A DNA stretch of 6,302 bases from Acetofilamentum sp. (GCA_020722645.1 DYKL01000213.1:1-6302), one strand, 5' to 3'; positions 1 through 6,250 are shown, counted from the stretch's first letter. The notes: generated by a model from the sequence alone, not told the origin. Translations and numbers: made by a program.

Positions 1-11
1 TTATTTTCATT

Positions 12-848
12 CTATTGGTGTGAGAACTTTAAGGTTCTCATGGGGGTTTCTTCTGAAAAAATATCAATCCCTTGTTGATGTCTCGGAATGTTAGAAATTG
101 CTTTTAAGCTTTTTTCCGAGCCATATACTTCCCTAAAATTGAAAGGTTTTCCTGATTCGTAATTATACCAGCCCCTAATAACTGCATAACTGATGATATC
201 GTCTGAGGCTCTGTAATTTGCTGAATCTTTCAAATCTATTTCACCGATAGTATAGTAATTGGGAATAATTGCGATTTCGTCATCAGGGACACGTTGTGCC
301 ACCCATCTTTTACCCTGAACGACCGAAAACAGCCAGACATTATAAGCATCTGCTATAATATATGTTCTGCCCGAATTTCCATATCCGTATTTTTCAACCA
401 GATTACCTGCAAATAAAACCGCTTCTAAAGAATTATGAGTTCTTTCGGCAATTATTCTTCTGAAATCGTAAGTTAATACTCCTTTTGCTGTGTCTTCTTT
501 TGATTGACAAGCATTAGAACAAATCGTAACACCCCATTCGTTCATAAAAAAATCGCCGAAATTTACCTGAGTTGTTTCAATCCACAATAATTCATAAGTT
601 TTATCAGTTACCGGAATTTCAAAACCGGTAGAAAGTTTGTAAACTCTGTCTTTTTGATTTGTAGCCGGTACTTTGTACAAATTAACAATCATATCTCCAA
701 AATCGTCTTCATTGTGTCCGATAATAACACAACCGGTAGTCGTTGCTTTTCTGCCTGCAACAATTGTGTAGCAGTTTAAATCTTCGGTGTTTTGCGAATA
801 AACCGTAACCGAAATTATTACTGAAACCAAAATCAATAAAAATTTCAT
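12..848 (-). CDS. Secreted C69-family (secernin-like) dipeptidase, apparently C-terminally truncated
   Basis: Predicted Ntn-type cysteine peptidase of family C69, which cleaves dipeptides or small peptides; an N-terminal signal peptide (residues 1-18/19, hydrophobic, ending VYSQN) suggests export to the periplasm or beyond. The expected nucleophile is Cys26 (NCYTIVAGRKAT), close to the mature N-terminus as in this family, where the Cys is exposed by processing. Further family-like segments are GHNEDD (44-49), NEWGVTICSN (103-112), the RRIIAERT helix (130-137), EKYGYGNSG (152-160), ADAYNVWL (166-173) and WVAQRVPDD (182-190). Family members are usually about 400-550 residues by recollection; this one ends at residue 278 with an in-frame TAG just after a segment (TPMRTLKFSHQ) where relatives continue. 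It may be a decayed gene whose remainder lies outside the window, or a genuinely short form. The family call is firm; activity is doubtful. It is divergent from the gene at 1076. Confidence 0.8.
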   Translation of the reverse strand: MKFLLILVSVIISVTVYSQNTEDLNCYTIVAGRKATTTGCVIIGHNEDDFGDMIVNLYKVPATNQKDRVYKLSTGFEIPVTDKTYELLWIETTQVNFGDFFMNEWGVTICSNACQSKEDTAKGVLTYDFRRIIAERTHNSLEAVLFAGNLVEKYGYGNSGRTYIIADAYNVWLFSVVQGKRWVAQRVPDDEIAIIPNYYTIGEIDLKDSANYRASDDIISYAVIRGWYNYESGKPFNFREVYGSEKSLKAISNIPRHQQGIDIFSEETPMRTLKFSHQ

Positions 849-893
849 AAATATTTTTTTAAAACCTTAAATCCGCAAGTCTTTTCGTAAGTG

Positions 894-917
894 GTTGCAG
901 GTGAAAACACCTGCAAC
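894..917. repeat. Perfect hairpin, inner left arm of the palindromic element
   Basis: GTTGCAGGTG (894-903) pairs perfectly with CACCTGCAAC (908-917) around an AAAA loop. The hairpin is not followed by a T-tract on either strand, so it does not look like an intrinsic terminator. Confidence 0.85.
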
Positions 918-930
918 ATGTAGTTTGCAC

Positions 931-954
931 CAGTCAGGTGTTTTCACCTGGCTG
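931..954. repeat. Hairpin, inner right arm of the palindromic element
   Basis: CAGTCAGGTG (931-940) pairs with CACCTGGCTG (945-954) around a TTTT loop. Nine pairs are Watson-Crick and one is a G-T wobble. The core CAGGTGTTTTCACCTG is the reverse complement of the core of the hairpin at 894-917, so the two hairpins are mirror copies that could also pair with each other. Confidence 0.8.
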
Positions 955-1006
955 AATTTCAGATATATAAGTATGGACTTACGGATTTAAGGTAAAAAAT
1001 TAAAGT

Positions 1007-1025
1007 CTATTTTTTTCAAAAATAG
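1007..1025. promoter_or_regulatory. 8-bp inverted repeat overlapping the minus-strand promoter box
   Basis: CTATTTTT (1007-1014) and AAAAATAG (1018-1025) form a perfect inverted repeat around TTC. It overlaps the minus-strand -7-like box and lies between the 128-bp element and the plus-strand -7 box. It could be an operator or simply a product of A/T-rich promoter sequence; I cannot separate these from sequence alone. Confidence 0.35.
1017..1024 (-). promoter_or_regulatory. Candidate -7 box (TATTTTTG) for the C69 peptidase gene
   Basis: Read on the minus strand this is TATTTTTG, a full match to the Bacteroidota -7 consensus TAnnTTTG. No TTTG -33 box is seen at the expected spacing, so the assignment is tentative. 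If used, transcription would start about 1010 and the 128-bp palindromic element would form most of a leader of roughly 160 bases ahead of the peptidase start codon. Confidence 0.4.
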
Positions 1026-1046
1026 AAAAATAAAAAAGTAAAAATG

Positions 1047-1054
1047 TATTTTTG
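1047..1054 (+). promoter_or_regulatory. Candidate -7 box (TATTTTTG) for the beta-barrel/yaaA unit
   Basis: TATTTTTG matches the Bacteroidota -7 consensus TAnnTTTG and lies 21 bases upstream of the ATG at 1076, which would leave a short leader. A -33 TTTG box is not evident at 19-21 bases upstream. The same octamer serves the siaC gene at 2671-2678, where the -33 box is present. Confidence 0.5.
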
Positions 1055-1075
1055 TAGAAATTTAATTTTTATAAA

Positions 1076-1846
1076 ATGAAAAGATTTTTTTTAATAATAA
1101 TGTTTTTCATATTCGTATTTGAACTTGATGCACAAGTTGAAGATTTATCTGTACAAAAAAATATTTTTTATCAGGACGAATATTCAATAGGTTTCAAACT
1201 CAATAATAATGGTTGGGGAATGGATTTCCGAAAAGGATTCGGTATTAATCCCCATAAAAAGAAAATGTACGAAATAGGATTTAATATAATTAAACACCCC
1301 AAAGAATATAAATTTTCAAGTGTTCATTCTTTTTCATCGTTTGTTTACGGGAAAATGAACTCTGTTATGGATTTAAAAGTCGGCTATGGACATCAGTTTG
1401 TATTATACGACAAAAAAGAAGTGGGAACCACCGAAATAAGACTTTTTTATTTTGTCGGGGCAGATATAGCTGTTTTAAAACCAATTTACTATATAGTTAT
1501 AGTAGATATGTCCACAAATCCATATACTAAAACAACAGAAAAATACAAACCATCACACCAACCACTTTTAATAGACAAAAAAGCAAGTTTTGCAAAAGGC
1601 TTAGATGAAATTAAAATTAATCCCGGTTTATATTTCAAAGTTGGCACAAGTTTTGAGCATAGTAAACAAGTAAAATACATCAGAAGTCTTGAACTTGGAA
1701 TAGAAGTTTATGCTTTTTTGAAGAGGCTCGAGATAATGGCACAAATCGACAATCCAAGAGTTATTGTATCTGTTTTTGCAAGTTACAGAATGGGTTCAAT
1801 AATTTATAACAAAAAAAACAAGGACAAAAAAGACTTGAATTTTTAA
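1076..1846 (+). CDS. Conserved Bacteroidota outer-membrane beta-barrel-like protein, function unknown
   Basis: A 256-residue secreted protein. Residues 1-20 are a clear signal peptide (MKRFFLIIMF, hydrophobic core, cut near DAQ); there is no lipobox cysteine. The rest alternates short hydrophobic/aromatic strands with charged turns (for example YSIGFKLNNNGWGMDF at 36-51, MDLKVGYGHQFVLY at 98-111, IRLFYFVGADIAVLKPIYY at 121-139, YIRSLELGIEVYAF at 201-214 and VIVSVFASYRMG at 229-240), as expected for a small outer-membrane barrel. From memory it matches a widespread Bacteroidota family sharing YGK.N....L+.G.GHQ, a KPIYY motif, PGLY.K, and a C-terminal IMA...N segment; no function is known to me. 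It ends 17 bp before yaaA on the same strand, so the two are probably co-transcribed. The lysine/asparagine-rich tail (245-256) is probably an exposed C-terminus. The fold assignment is inferred from the strand pattern. Confidence 0.8.
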   Translation: MKRFFLIIMFFIFVFELDAQVEDLSVQKNIFYQDEYSIGFKLNNNGWGMDFRKGFGINPHKKKMYEIGFNIIKHPKEYKFSSVHSFSSFVYGKMNSVMDLKVGYGHQFVLYDKKEVGTTEIRLFYFVGADIAVLKPIYYIVIVDMSTNPYTKTTEKYKPSHQPLLIDKKASFAKGLDEIKINPGLYFKVGTSFEHSKQVKYIRSLELGIEVYAFLKRLEIMAQIDNPRVIVSVFASYRMGSIIYNKKNKDKKDLNF

Positions 1847-1863
1847 TTTTAACCAAGAAAATA

Positions 1864-2625
1864 ATGATAATTGTTGTTTCACCTGCGAAAAAGCTCGACT
1901 TTAAAACCAAAACCGATTTAGATATTAAAACACAACCTGTATTAACCGAACATTCTGCTTTGTTAATAGAGGAATTGCGCAAGTGTTCAATCGAAGATAT
2001 GACTAAATTGATGAATATCAGTTATGGTTTAGCCGAAGAAAATATCGAAAGAATTATTGAATGGGATAAAAAAATAAATAATAAATCCAAACAAGCTGTT
2101 ATGGCTTTTAATGGAGATGTTTATGCCGGTCTGAATACCAAAACTTTTACCAAAGACGATTTTGAGCTTGCTCAAAAAAAATTAAGAATAATTTCAGGTT
2201 TGTACGGAATTCTTAAACCCTGCGATATGATTATGGCATACAGACTTCCAATGGGTACAAAATTGGCTAATGAAAGAGGCAAAAATTTATATGAATTCTG
2301 GGGCGACATTATTACCAACGAAATTAATAAAACTTTATCAGAAAATAAAACAAATATTCTTGTTAATTTAGCATCAAACGAATATTTTAAAGCAATAAAT
2401 ACAGATAAATTAGGTGGTGACGTTGTTGATATTTTGTTTAAAGAAAACAAAAAAAATGTTTACAGAGTAGTCAGTTTTTATGCTAAAAAAGCAAGGGGTT
2501 TGATGGCTAGATATATTATTAAAAATAAGTTGAAAAATATTGAAGATTTAAAAAGTTTTAATTTAGATAATTATACTTTCGACAGTTCCCAATCCAGCAA
2601 GAATAAGTTAGTTTTTGTCAGATAA
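1864..2625 (+). CDS. yaaA: Peroxide stress protein YaaA (DUF328/UPF0246 family)
   Basis: A full-length YaaA (253 residues; the E. coli protein is about 258). Family motifs in order are SPAKKLD (6-12), AFNGDVYAGL (81-90), SGLYGILKPCD (111-121), YRLPMG (126-131), FWGDIIT (145-151), NLASNEYF (168-175) and FYAKKARGLM (205-214), all closely matching the E. coli protein. In E. coli, yaaA is induced by OxyR during hydrogen peroxide stress and lowers intracellular free iron, limiting Fenton damage to DNA and protein; a DNA-binding role has also been described. The protein is cytoplasmic, with no signal peptide. The ATG at 1864 gives the canonical N-terminus (MIIVVSPAK). It follows the beta-barrel gene by 17 bp and is closed by a strong terminator, so it is probably the last gene of a two-gene operon. 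No OxyR-type operator could be recognised upstream. The family call is very firm. Confidence 0.97.
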   Translation: MIIVVSPAKKLDFKTKTDLDIKTQPVLTEHSALLIEELRKCSIEDMTKLMNISYGLAEENIERIIEWDKKINNKSKQAVMAFNGDVYAGLNTKTFTKDDFELAQKKLRIISGLYGILKPCDMIMAYRLPMGTKLANERGKNLYEFWGDIITNEINKTLSENKTNILVNLASNEYFKAINTDKLGGDVVDILFKENKKNVYRVVSFYAKKARGLMARYIIKNKLKNIEDLKSFNLDNYTFDSSQSSKNKLVFVR

Positions 2626-2630
2626 ACATA

Positions 2631-2669
2631 AAATAATAAAACTCATTTTGGGGTTTTATTATTTTTTTT
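2631..2669 (+). terminator. Rho-independent terminator after yaaA
   Basis: AAATAATAAAACTC (2631-2644) pairs with GGGTTTTATTATTT (2651-2664), 14 pairs with one G-T wobble, around the loop ATTTTG. It runs into an uninterrupted T-tract that reaches 2669. It starts 5 bases after the yaaA stop codon. The loop also carries the -33 box of the next promoter. Confidence 0.88.
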
Positions 2670-2678
2670 CTATTTTTG
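2647..2678 (+). promoter_or_regulatory. Bacteroidota sigma-A type promoter of siaC
   Basis: TTTG (2647-2650), a 20-base spacer, then TATTTTTG (2671-2678) match the Bacteroidota housekeeping consensus TTTG-N19-21-TAnnTTTG in full. The predicted start is about 2684-2686, giving a leader of some 22 bases before the ATG at 2708. The -33 box is in the loop of the preceding terminator, and the spacer contains the terminator's downstream arm and T-tract. Confidence 0.7.
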
Positions 2679-2707
2679 CTTGCCAAACATTACTGTAAAA
2701 TTTTTTT

Positions 2708-3085
2708 ATGAAACGTATTTTAGTAATTGAAAGAGATTTTATTCCCGGAATTATTCTTGATAAAGAACAAGGAGTTTTTGAAATTACCGGAAAAGCTTGT
2801 CCTGAAAACTTAGATGAATTTTATGACCCGATTTTCAGATGGTTAGATGAATATGCAAACGACCCTAATCCTAATACTGTGTTTCATATAAGGCTTGTTT
2901 ACTATAATACTGCATCTTCAAAAGCTTTGCTTAAAATTATGCAGAAACTCGAAAATATCCACAAAAGCGGTTATGATGTTCTTATTAAATGGTATTACGA
3001 AGCCGACGACGAAGAATTGCTTATTGCCGGCGAAGATTATGCCGAATTAATTAAAGTTCCTTTTGAATTTGTTCCCAGAAGTTAG
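2708..3085 (+). CDS. siaC: SiaC-family regulatory phosphoprotein (DUF1987)
   Basis: A 125-residue soluble protein that matches the SiaC/DUF1987 family over its whole length: FEITGKACPENLDEFYDPI (24-42), W45 and Y49, LVYYNTASSKALL (63-75), VLIKWYYEADDEELL (91-105) and AGEDYAELIKVPFE (107-120). In Pseudomonas aeruginosa, SiaC is phosphorylated on Thr68 by the kinase SiaB and dephosphorylated by the PP2C phosphatase SiaA; unphosphorylated SiaC activates the diguanylate cyclase SiaD and so promotes aggregation and biofilm. The equivalent Thr here is also residue 68, in YYNTASSK, so the switch site is kept. No siaA, siaB or siaD homologue lies in the window, so the partner is unknown. The gene has its own promoter and is followed after 17 bp by the PafA-like gene, so the two are probably co-transcribed. 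The family call is firm; the output is inferred. Confidence 0.9.
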   Translation: MKRILVIERDFIPGIILDKEQGVFEITGKACPENLDEFYDPIFRWLDEYANDPNPNTVFHIRLVYYNTASSKALLKIMQKLENIHKSGYDVLIKWYYEADDEELLIAGEDYAELIKVPFEFVPRS

Positions 3086-3102
3086 TTGATTGTTTGTTAA
3101 TT

Positions 3103-4731
3103 ATGTTAAAAAAAATTGCCTTTCTGCTTTTATTCATAAGCACACATTATATTATTTTATCTCAGAATAATCCCGAAAAACCTACTCTTGTTGTTGGTAT
3201 TGTTGTTGAACAGATGCGTTATGACTTTATCTACAAATACTGGGACAAACTCGGCGATTCGGGTTTCAAAAAGATTATAAATCAAGGAACATATTGCCAG
3301 AATACTCATTATGAGTACCTTAACATTAATTCTGCCTCCGGATACGCAACAATTGCTTGTGGTAGCTACCCTTCGCAACACGGAATTATTTATTCGCAAT
3401 GGTTTGACAGAATTCAACGAAAAGAAATTTACTGTATCGAAGATAAAAACGTTAAACCGGTTGCTACTAATTTTGAAAGTGGTAAATCTCCAAAAAATTT
3501 AAGTTCAACTACCTGGACCGACCAACTTAGAATTGCTTCCTACAAAATGTCGAAAGTTTATACTGTTGGTTTCAACGATTACGCAAGCGTATTAACAGGC
3601 GGTAAACTCGCAAATACTGCTTTTTGGTTTGATGAAAACACAGGTAGATGGGTTACATCATCTTATTACATTGATTCTCTGGAAGAATGGACTAAAAGTT
3701 TTAACGAAAAAGAATTTCCCGACGTATATCTCGGAAGAACATGGAATACTACATTACCGATGAACAAATACACCGAAAGCCTTTCTGATGCTACTTCTTA
3801 TGAAAAAGGTATTGGTGGACAAAACACTTTCCCTTATGATTTAACAGTTTTAAAAAGTAAATTCAGCAATTATTCGATTCTTAAATATACTCCATTTTCT
3901 AATTCTCTTACAAAAGATTTTGCAATTAATCTTATAATGAGCCAATATCTTGGCAAAGACCCTTATACTGATGTAATTTATATTAACTTTGCTGCTACTT
4001 CGTATATTGCAGATGTGTTTGGTATTCAGTCGGTTGAGTTTGAAGATGCTATTATAAAATTAGACAAAGACATTGCCCATCTTTTGGCGGCGGTTGATGA
4101 TTATGTGGGGATTGAAAATACACTGTTTTTTGTTACTTCCGATATGGGTGCCTGCGAAAATAAACAGTGGCTTGAAGATATTAACATCGAAACCGGCTTT
4201 TTCAATTTTAAAAGAACTAATGTTGTTCTTAACAGCTATATCAGGGCTATTTACGGTATGGGTAACTGGATAGAAGGCTTCTATAACAACGAAATTTATT
4301 TTAACCATTTTGATATTGACAAACAAAATATTTCTTTGTCAGAGTTTCAGCAGAAGGCAGCACAGATGTTTGCTAATTTTACGGGCGTTACGACAGTTGT
4401 TGCTACCGAAAGTGTTATGAAGGGTACGTTTTCGGAAGGAATAATGAAACAGGCTCAGAACAGCTATTTTCAGGAACGCTCCGGCGATTTGTTTGTTGTG
4501 CTTGATTTCGGCTGGCGTTTTGAATACACCGAACCGCAAGGTTTATGCGATTGCAACTCTGCTTATAACGAAAATTCTCACGTTCCTTTGATATTATACG
4601 GCTGGAAAATACCCCAACAAAAGATTTTACGAAAAATTTCGGCTGATGATCTGGCTGTTACCTTGTCATTTTTACTGAATATTCCGCTCCCGAGCAAAAG
4701 CACCGGCGACCCTATTGTTGAGGTGTTTTAA
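3103..4731 (+). CDS. Secreted PafA-like alkaline-phosphatase-superfamily protein with a degenerate active site
   Basis: A 542-residue protein counted from the ATG at 3103. A TTG at 3094 would add only three residues ahead of the signal peptide MLKKIAFLLLFI..LSQN, so ATG is preferred. It aligns along its length with PafA-type phosphatases: VVGIVVEQMRYD (30-41), HYEYLNINSASGYATIACG (69-87), HGIIYSQWFDR (93-103), TTWTDQLR (136-143), LANTAFWFD (169-177), FEDAIIKLDKDIAHLL (313-328), TSDMG (345-349), ERSGDLFVVLDFGW (458-471) and SHVPLILYGW (492-501). PafA is a periplasmic phosphate-irrepressible monoesterase with two zinc ions. Compared with recalled PafA residues, the nucleophile Thr79 is Ser77, Asn100 is Ser98, the K162-x-R164 pair is Asn158-Asp-Tyr160, and metal ligands Asp38, Asp305, His309 and His353 are Glu36, Ser300, Asp304 and Met348; only Asp347 and His493 remain. 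No frameshift is seen, so the gene is maintained. It is probably non-catalytic or altered in function. Confidence 0.85.
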   Translation: MLKKIAFLLLFISTHYIILSQNNPEKPTLVVGIVVEQMRYDFIYKYWDKLGDSGFKKIINQGTYCQNTHYEYLNINSASGYATIACGSYPSQHGIIYSQWFDRIQRKEIYCIEDKNVKPVATNFESGKSPKNLSSTTWTDQLRIASYKMSKVYTVGFNDYASVLTGGKLANTAFWFDENTGRWVTSSYYIDSLEEWTKSFNEKEFPDVYLGRTWNTTLPMNKYTESLSDATSYEKGIGGQNTFPYDLTVLKSKFSNYSILKYTPFSNSLTKDFAINLIMSQYLGKDPYTDVIYINFAATSYIADVFGIQSVEFEDAIIKLDKDIAHLLAAVDDYVGIENTLFFVTSDMGACENKQWLEDINIETGFFNFKRTNVVLNSYIRAIYGMGNWIEGFYNNEIYFNHFDIDKQNISLSEFQQKAAQMFANFTGVTTVVATESVMKGTFSEGIMKQAQNSYFQERSGDLFVVLDFGWRFEYTEPQGLCDCNSAYNENSHVPLILYGWKIPQQKILRKISADDLAVTLSFLLNIPLPSKSTGDPIVEVF

Positions 4732-4734
4732 AGA

Positions 4735-6219
4735 TTATTGTTCAATATTTTTCAACACTTCTTTGAATTTTGCCAAGCCTTCTTCGATGTTTTCTATTAT
4801 TTCAGCTGCAAATTCGTCGGGTTCGGGCAGGTTTTCCAAATCGAGCATACTGTCGTCTTTGAGCCAGAATATGTCGAGATTAGTTTTGTCGCGTTCGAGT
4901 ATTTCGGCGTAGGTGTATTTTCGCCAGCGTCCTTCGGGATTTGTTTTGGAGTAGAGTTCTGTGCGTTTGTGAATATTTTTGGAGTTGTAACATTTTATAA
5001 AATCCTCTAAATCAGCAAATTTCAAAGGATTTTCTTTTAAAGTAAAATTAACATTTGTACGTAAATCGTAGAACCAAACTTCTTTTGTCCACGCCTCTTT
5101 TTGTGCTGGTTTGCGTTCAAAAAACAAAATATTTGCTTTAACGCCCTGTGCATAAAAAATTCCTGTCGGTAATCTTAAAATTGTGTGCAAATTGCATAAT
5201 TTCATCAATTCCTTGCGGATAGTTTCACCGGCACCACCCTCAAAAAGAACATTATCAGGCACAACTACGGCTGCCTTGCCGTTTTCTTTGAGCAATGTGT
5301 AAATATGCTGAACAAAATTAAGTTGTTTGTTACTTGTAGTTTTCCAGAAGTCCTGTCGGTTGTACGATTGGTCTTGTTTTTTTTCTTCGCCGTTTTCGTT
5401 GGTTATGGTCAGTGAACTTTTTTTGCCGAAAGGCGGATTAGTCAGCACATAATCAAAGCGTTGCGAAGGTTCTGAAAGCAGGGCATCGTTGATGGAAATT
5501 GAAGTATCGCCGTCGATGTCGCCAATGTTGTGCAAAAAGAGGTTCATCAGGCACAAGCGGCGTGTGTTTGCGACTATTTCGTTGCCGTAGAATGTTTTAT
5601 TTCTGAGAAATTCGCGTTGGTCTTTGTCGAGTTTGTTAATTTTTTCGATATAATCGTAGGCAGCAAGGATAAAACCACCCGTTCCGCAAGCAGGGTCAAT
5701 TATGGTTTTGTTGGGTTGCGGTTCAATACATTCAACCATTGCTTTTATCAATGCACGTGGCGTAAAATACTGACCTGCACCGCTTTTGGTGTCTTCGGCG
5801 TTTTTTTCCAAAAGACCTTCGTAAATTTCACCTTTAACGTCTGTGCCGAGCGATACCCAGTTTTGTTTGTCAATCATATCTATGAGTTTCGACAACATAG
5901 CCGGATTTTGAATTTTGTTCTGCGACTTTACAAAAATCTGCCCAAGCATACCGCTCTGATTGCTAAGTGCTTTGAGTGTTGCAACGTAATGCTCTTCGAG
6001 TTCCGCTCCGTTTTTAGTTACAAGACTTTGCCAACTGTATTCTTCGGGAATGGGTAAAATGCGTTTGTAGGGCGGTTTGGTGAACTCATCTGCCATTTTC
6101 AGAAACAACAAATAAGTCAGTTGCTCTAAATAATCGCCGTAGCTGACGCCGTCATCACGCAAAATATTGCAAAAACTCCATACCTTTTGAACTACATTGT
6201 TCGATTTGTTTTCTATCAT
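4735..6219 (-). CDS. hsdM: Type I restriction-modification system DNA methyltransferase subunit HsdM
   Basis: A full-length HsdM (494 residues; the family is usually about 490-530). Residues 9-135 form the helical HsdM_N domain (VVQKVWSFCNILRDDGVSYGDYL region). The N6-adenine methyltransferase domain follows, with GQYFTPR (149-155), S-adenosylmethionine motif I DPACGTGGF (175-183), catalytic motif IV NPPFG (261-265), VVVPDNVLF (318-326) and LPTGIF (350-355). The C-terminus (LDIFWLKDD at 448-456, then NLPEPDEFAAEIIENIEEGLAKF) is a typical HsdM tail. HsdM methylates adenine at the asymmetric site chosen by HsdS and, with HsdR, forms the restriction complex. The gene is intact with the ATG at 6219. 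It converges with the PafA-like gene, leaving 3 bp between stops, so hsdS cannot lie directly downstream; hsdS and hsdR must be upstream of 6302, elsewhere, or absent. No TAnnTTTG box is visible in the 83 bases upstream. Confidence 0.97.
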   Translation of the reverse strand: MIENKSNNVVQKVWSFCNILRDDGVSYGDYLEQLTYLLFLKMADEFTKPPYKRILPIPEEYSWQSLVTKNGAELEEHYVATLKALSNQSGMLGQIFVKSQNKIQNPAMLSKLIDMIDKQNWVSLGTDVKGEIYEGLLEKNAEDTKSGAGQYFTPRALIKAMVECIEPQPNKTIIDPACGTGGFILAAYDYIEKINKLDKDQREFLRNKTFYGNEIVANTRRLCLMNLFLHNIGDIDGDTSISINDALLSEPSQRFDYVLTNPPFGKKSSLTITNENGEEKKQDQSYNRQDFWKTTSNKQLNFVQHIYTLLKENGKAAVVVPDNVLFEGGAGETIRKELMKLCNLHTILRLPTGIFYAQGVKANILFFERKPAQKEAWTKEVWFYDLRTNVNFTLKENPLKFADLEDFIKCYNSKNIHKRTELYSKTNPEGRWRKYTYAEILERDKTNLDIFWLKDDSMLDLENLPEPDEFAAEIIENIEEGLAKFKEVLKNIEQ

Positions 6220-6228
6220 AATTTTTTA

Positions 6229-6250
6229 TTTTTGAACCTTTTTTTGAACC
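6229..6250. repeat. Tandem copies of TTTTTGAACC upstream of hsdM
   Basis: TTTTTGAACC occurs at 6229-6238 and again at 6241-6250, a 12-base period. It lies just upstream of the hsdM start codon (6219) and abuts the ACATAG repeat. It may mark the boundary of an inserted repeat (a duplicated flank) or be a short slippage product. Confidence 0.5.

Larger units (their letters stand above)
865..992. repeat. 128-bp palindromic MITE/REP-like element with 17-bp terminal inverted repeats
   Basis: The left end CCTTAAATCCGCAAGTC (865-881) is the reverse complement of the right end GACTTACGGATTTAAGG (976-992) with one mismatch. Inside are two strong hairpins (894-917 and 931-954) whose 16-base cores are reverse complements of each other, so the whole element is a nested inverted repeat. 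CGTAAGT (886-892) is a further partner for ACTTACG (977-983). The element is flanked by TAAAA on both sides (860-864 and 993-997), which could be a 5-bp target-site duplication, although the local A/T richness makes chance possible. It has no ORF. The structure is seen directly; mobility (a MITE moved in trans, or a REP/BIME-like unit) is inferred. It sits in the divergent region between the peptidase gene and the beta-barrel gene. Confidence 0.75.

Noticed and set aside
894..954. Tandem hairpins as a CRISPR-like or terminator array
   Set aside because: There are only two units, in mirror orientation rather than direct repeats, with no spacers and no T-tract; they fit a palindromic dispersed element better.
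1489..1982. Minus-strand ORFs of 63 and 73 codons opposite the beta-barrel and yaaA genes
   Set aside because: They are overlapped by well-supported plus-strand genes, lack family resemblance, and have the composition expected of antisense frames.
3094..3102. TTG start adding three residues to the PafA-like protein
   Set aside because: The ATG at 3103 gives a standard signal peptide (MLKKIAFLLL...) directly; the TTG version adds only M-L-I in front and needs a rarer start codon.
4719..4760. Shared bidirectional terminator between the convergent PafA-like and hsdM genes
   Set aside because: Only a five-base GTGTT/AACAC pairing with mismatches and a long loop can be drawn, so there is no convincing hairpin with a T-tract.
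5530..6057. Plus-strand ORF of 175 codons
   Set aside because: It lies wholly antisense to hsdM, whose frame carries intact methyltransferase motifs; the plus-strand product is cysteine- and phenylalanine-rich without any recognisable domain.
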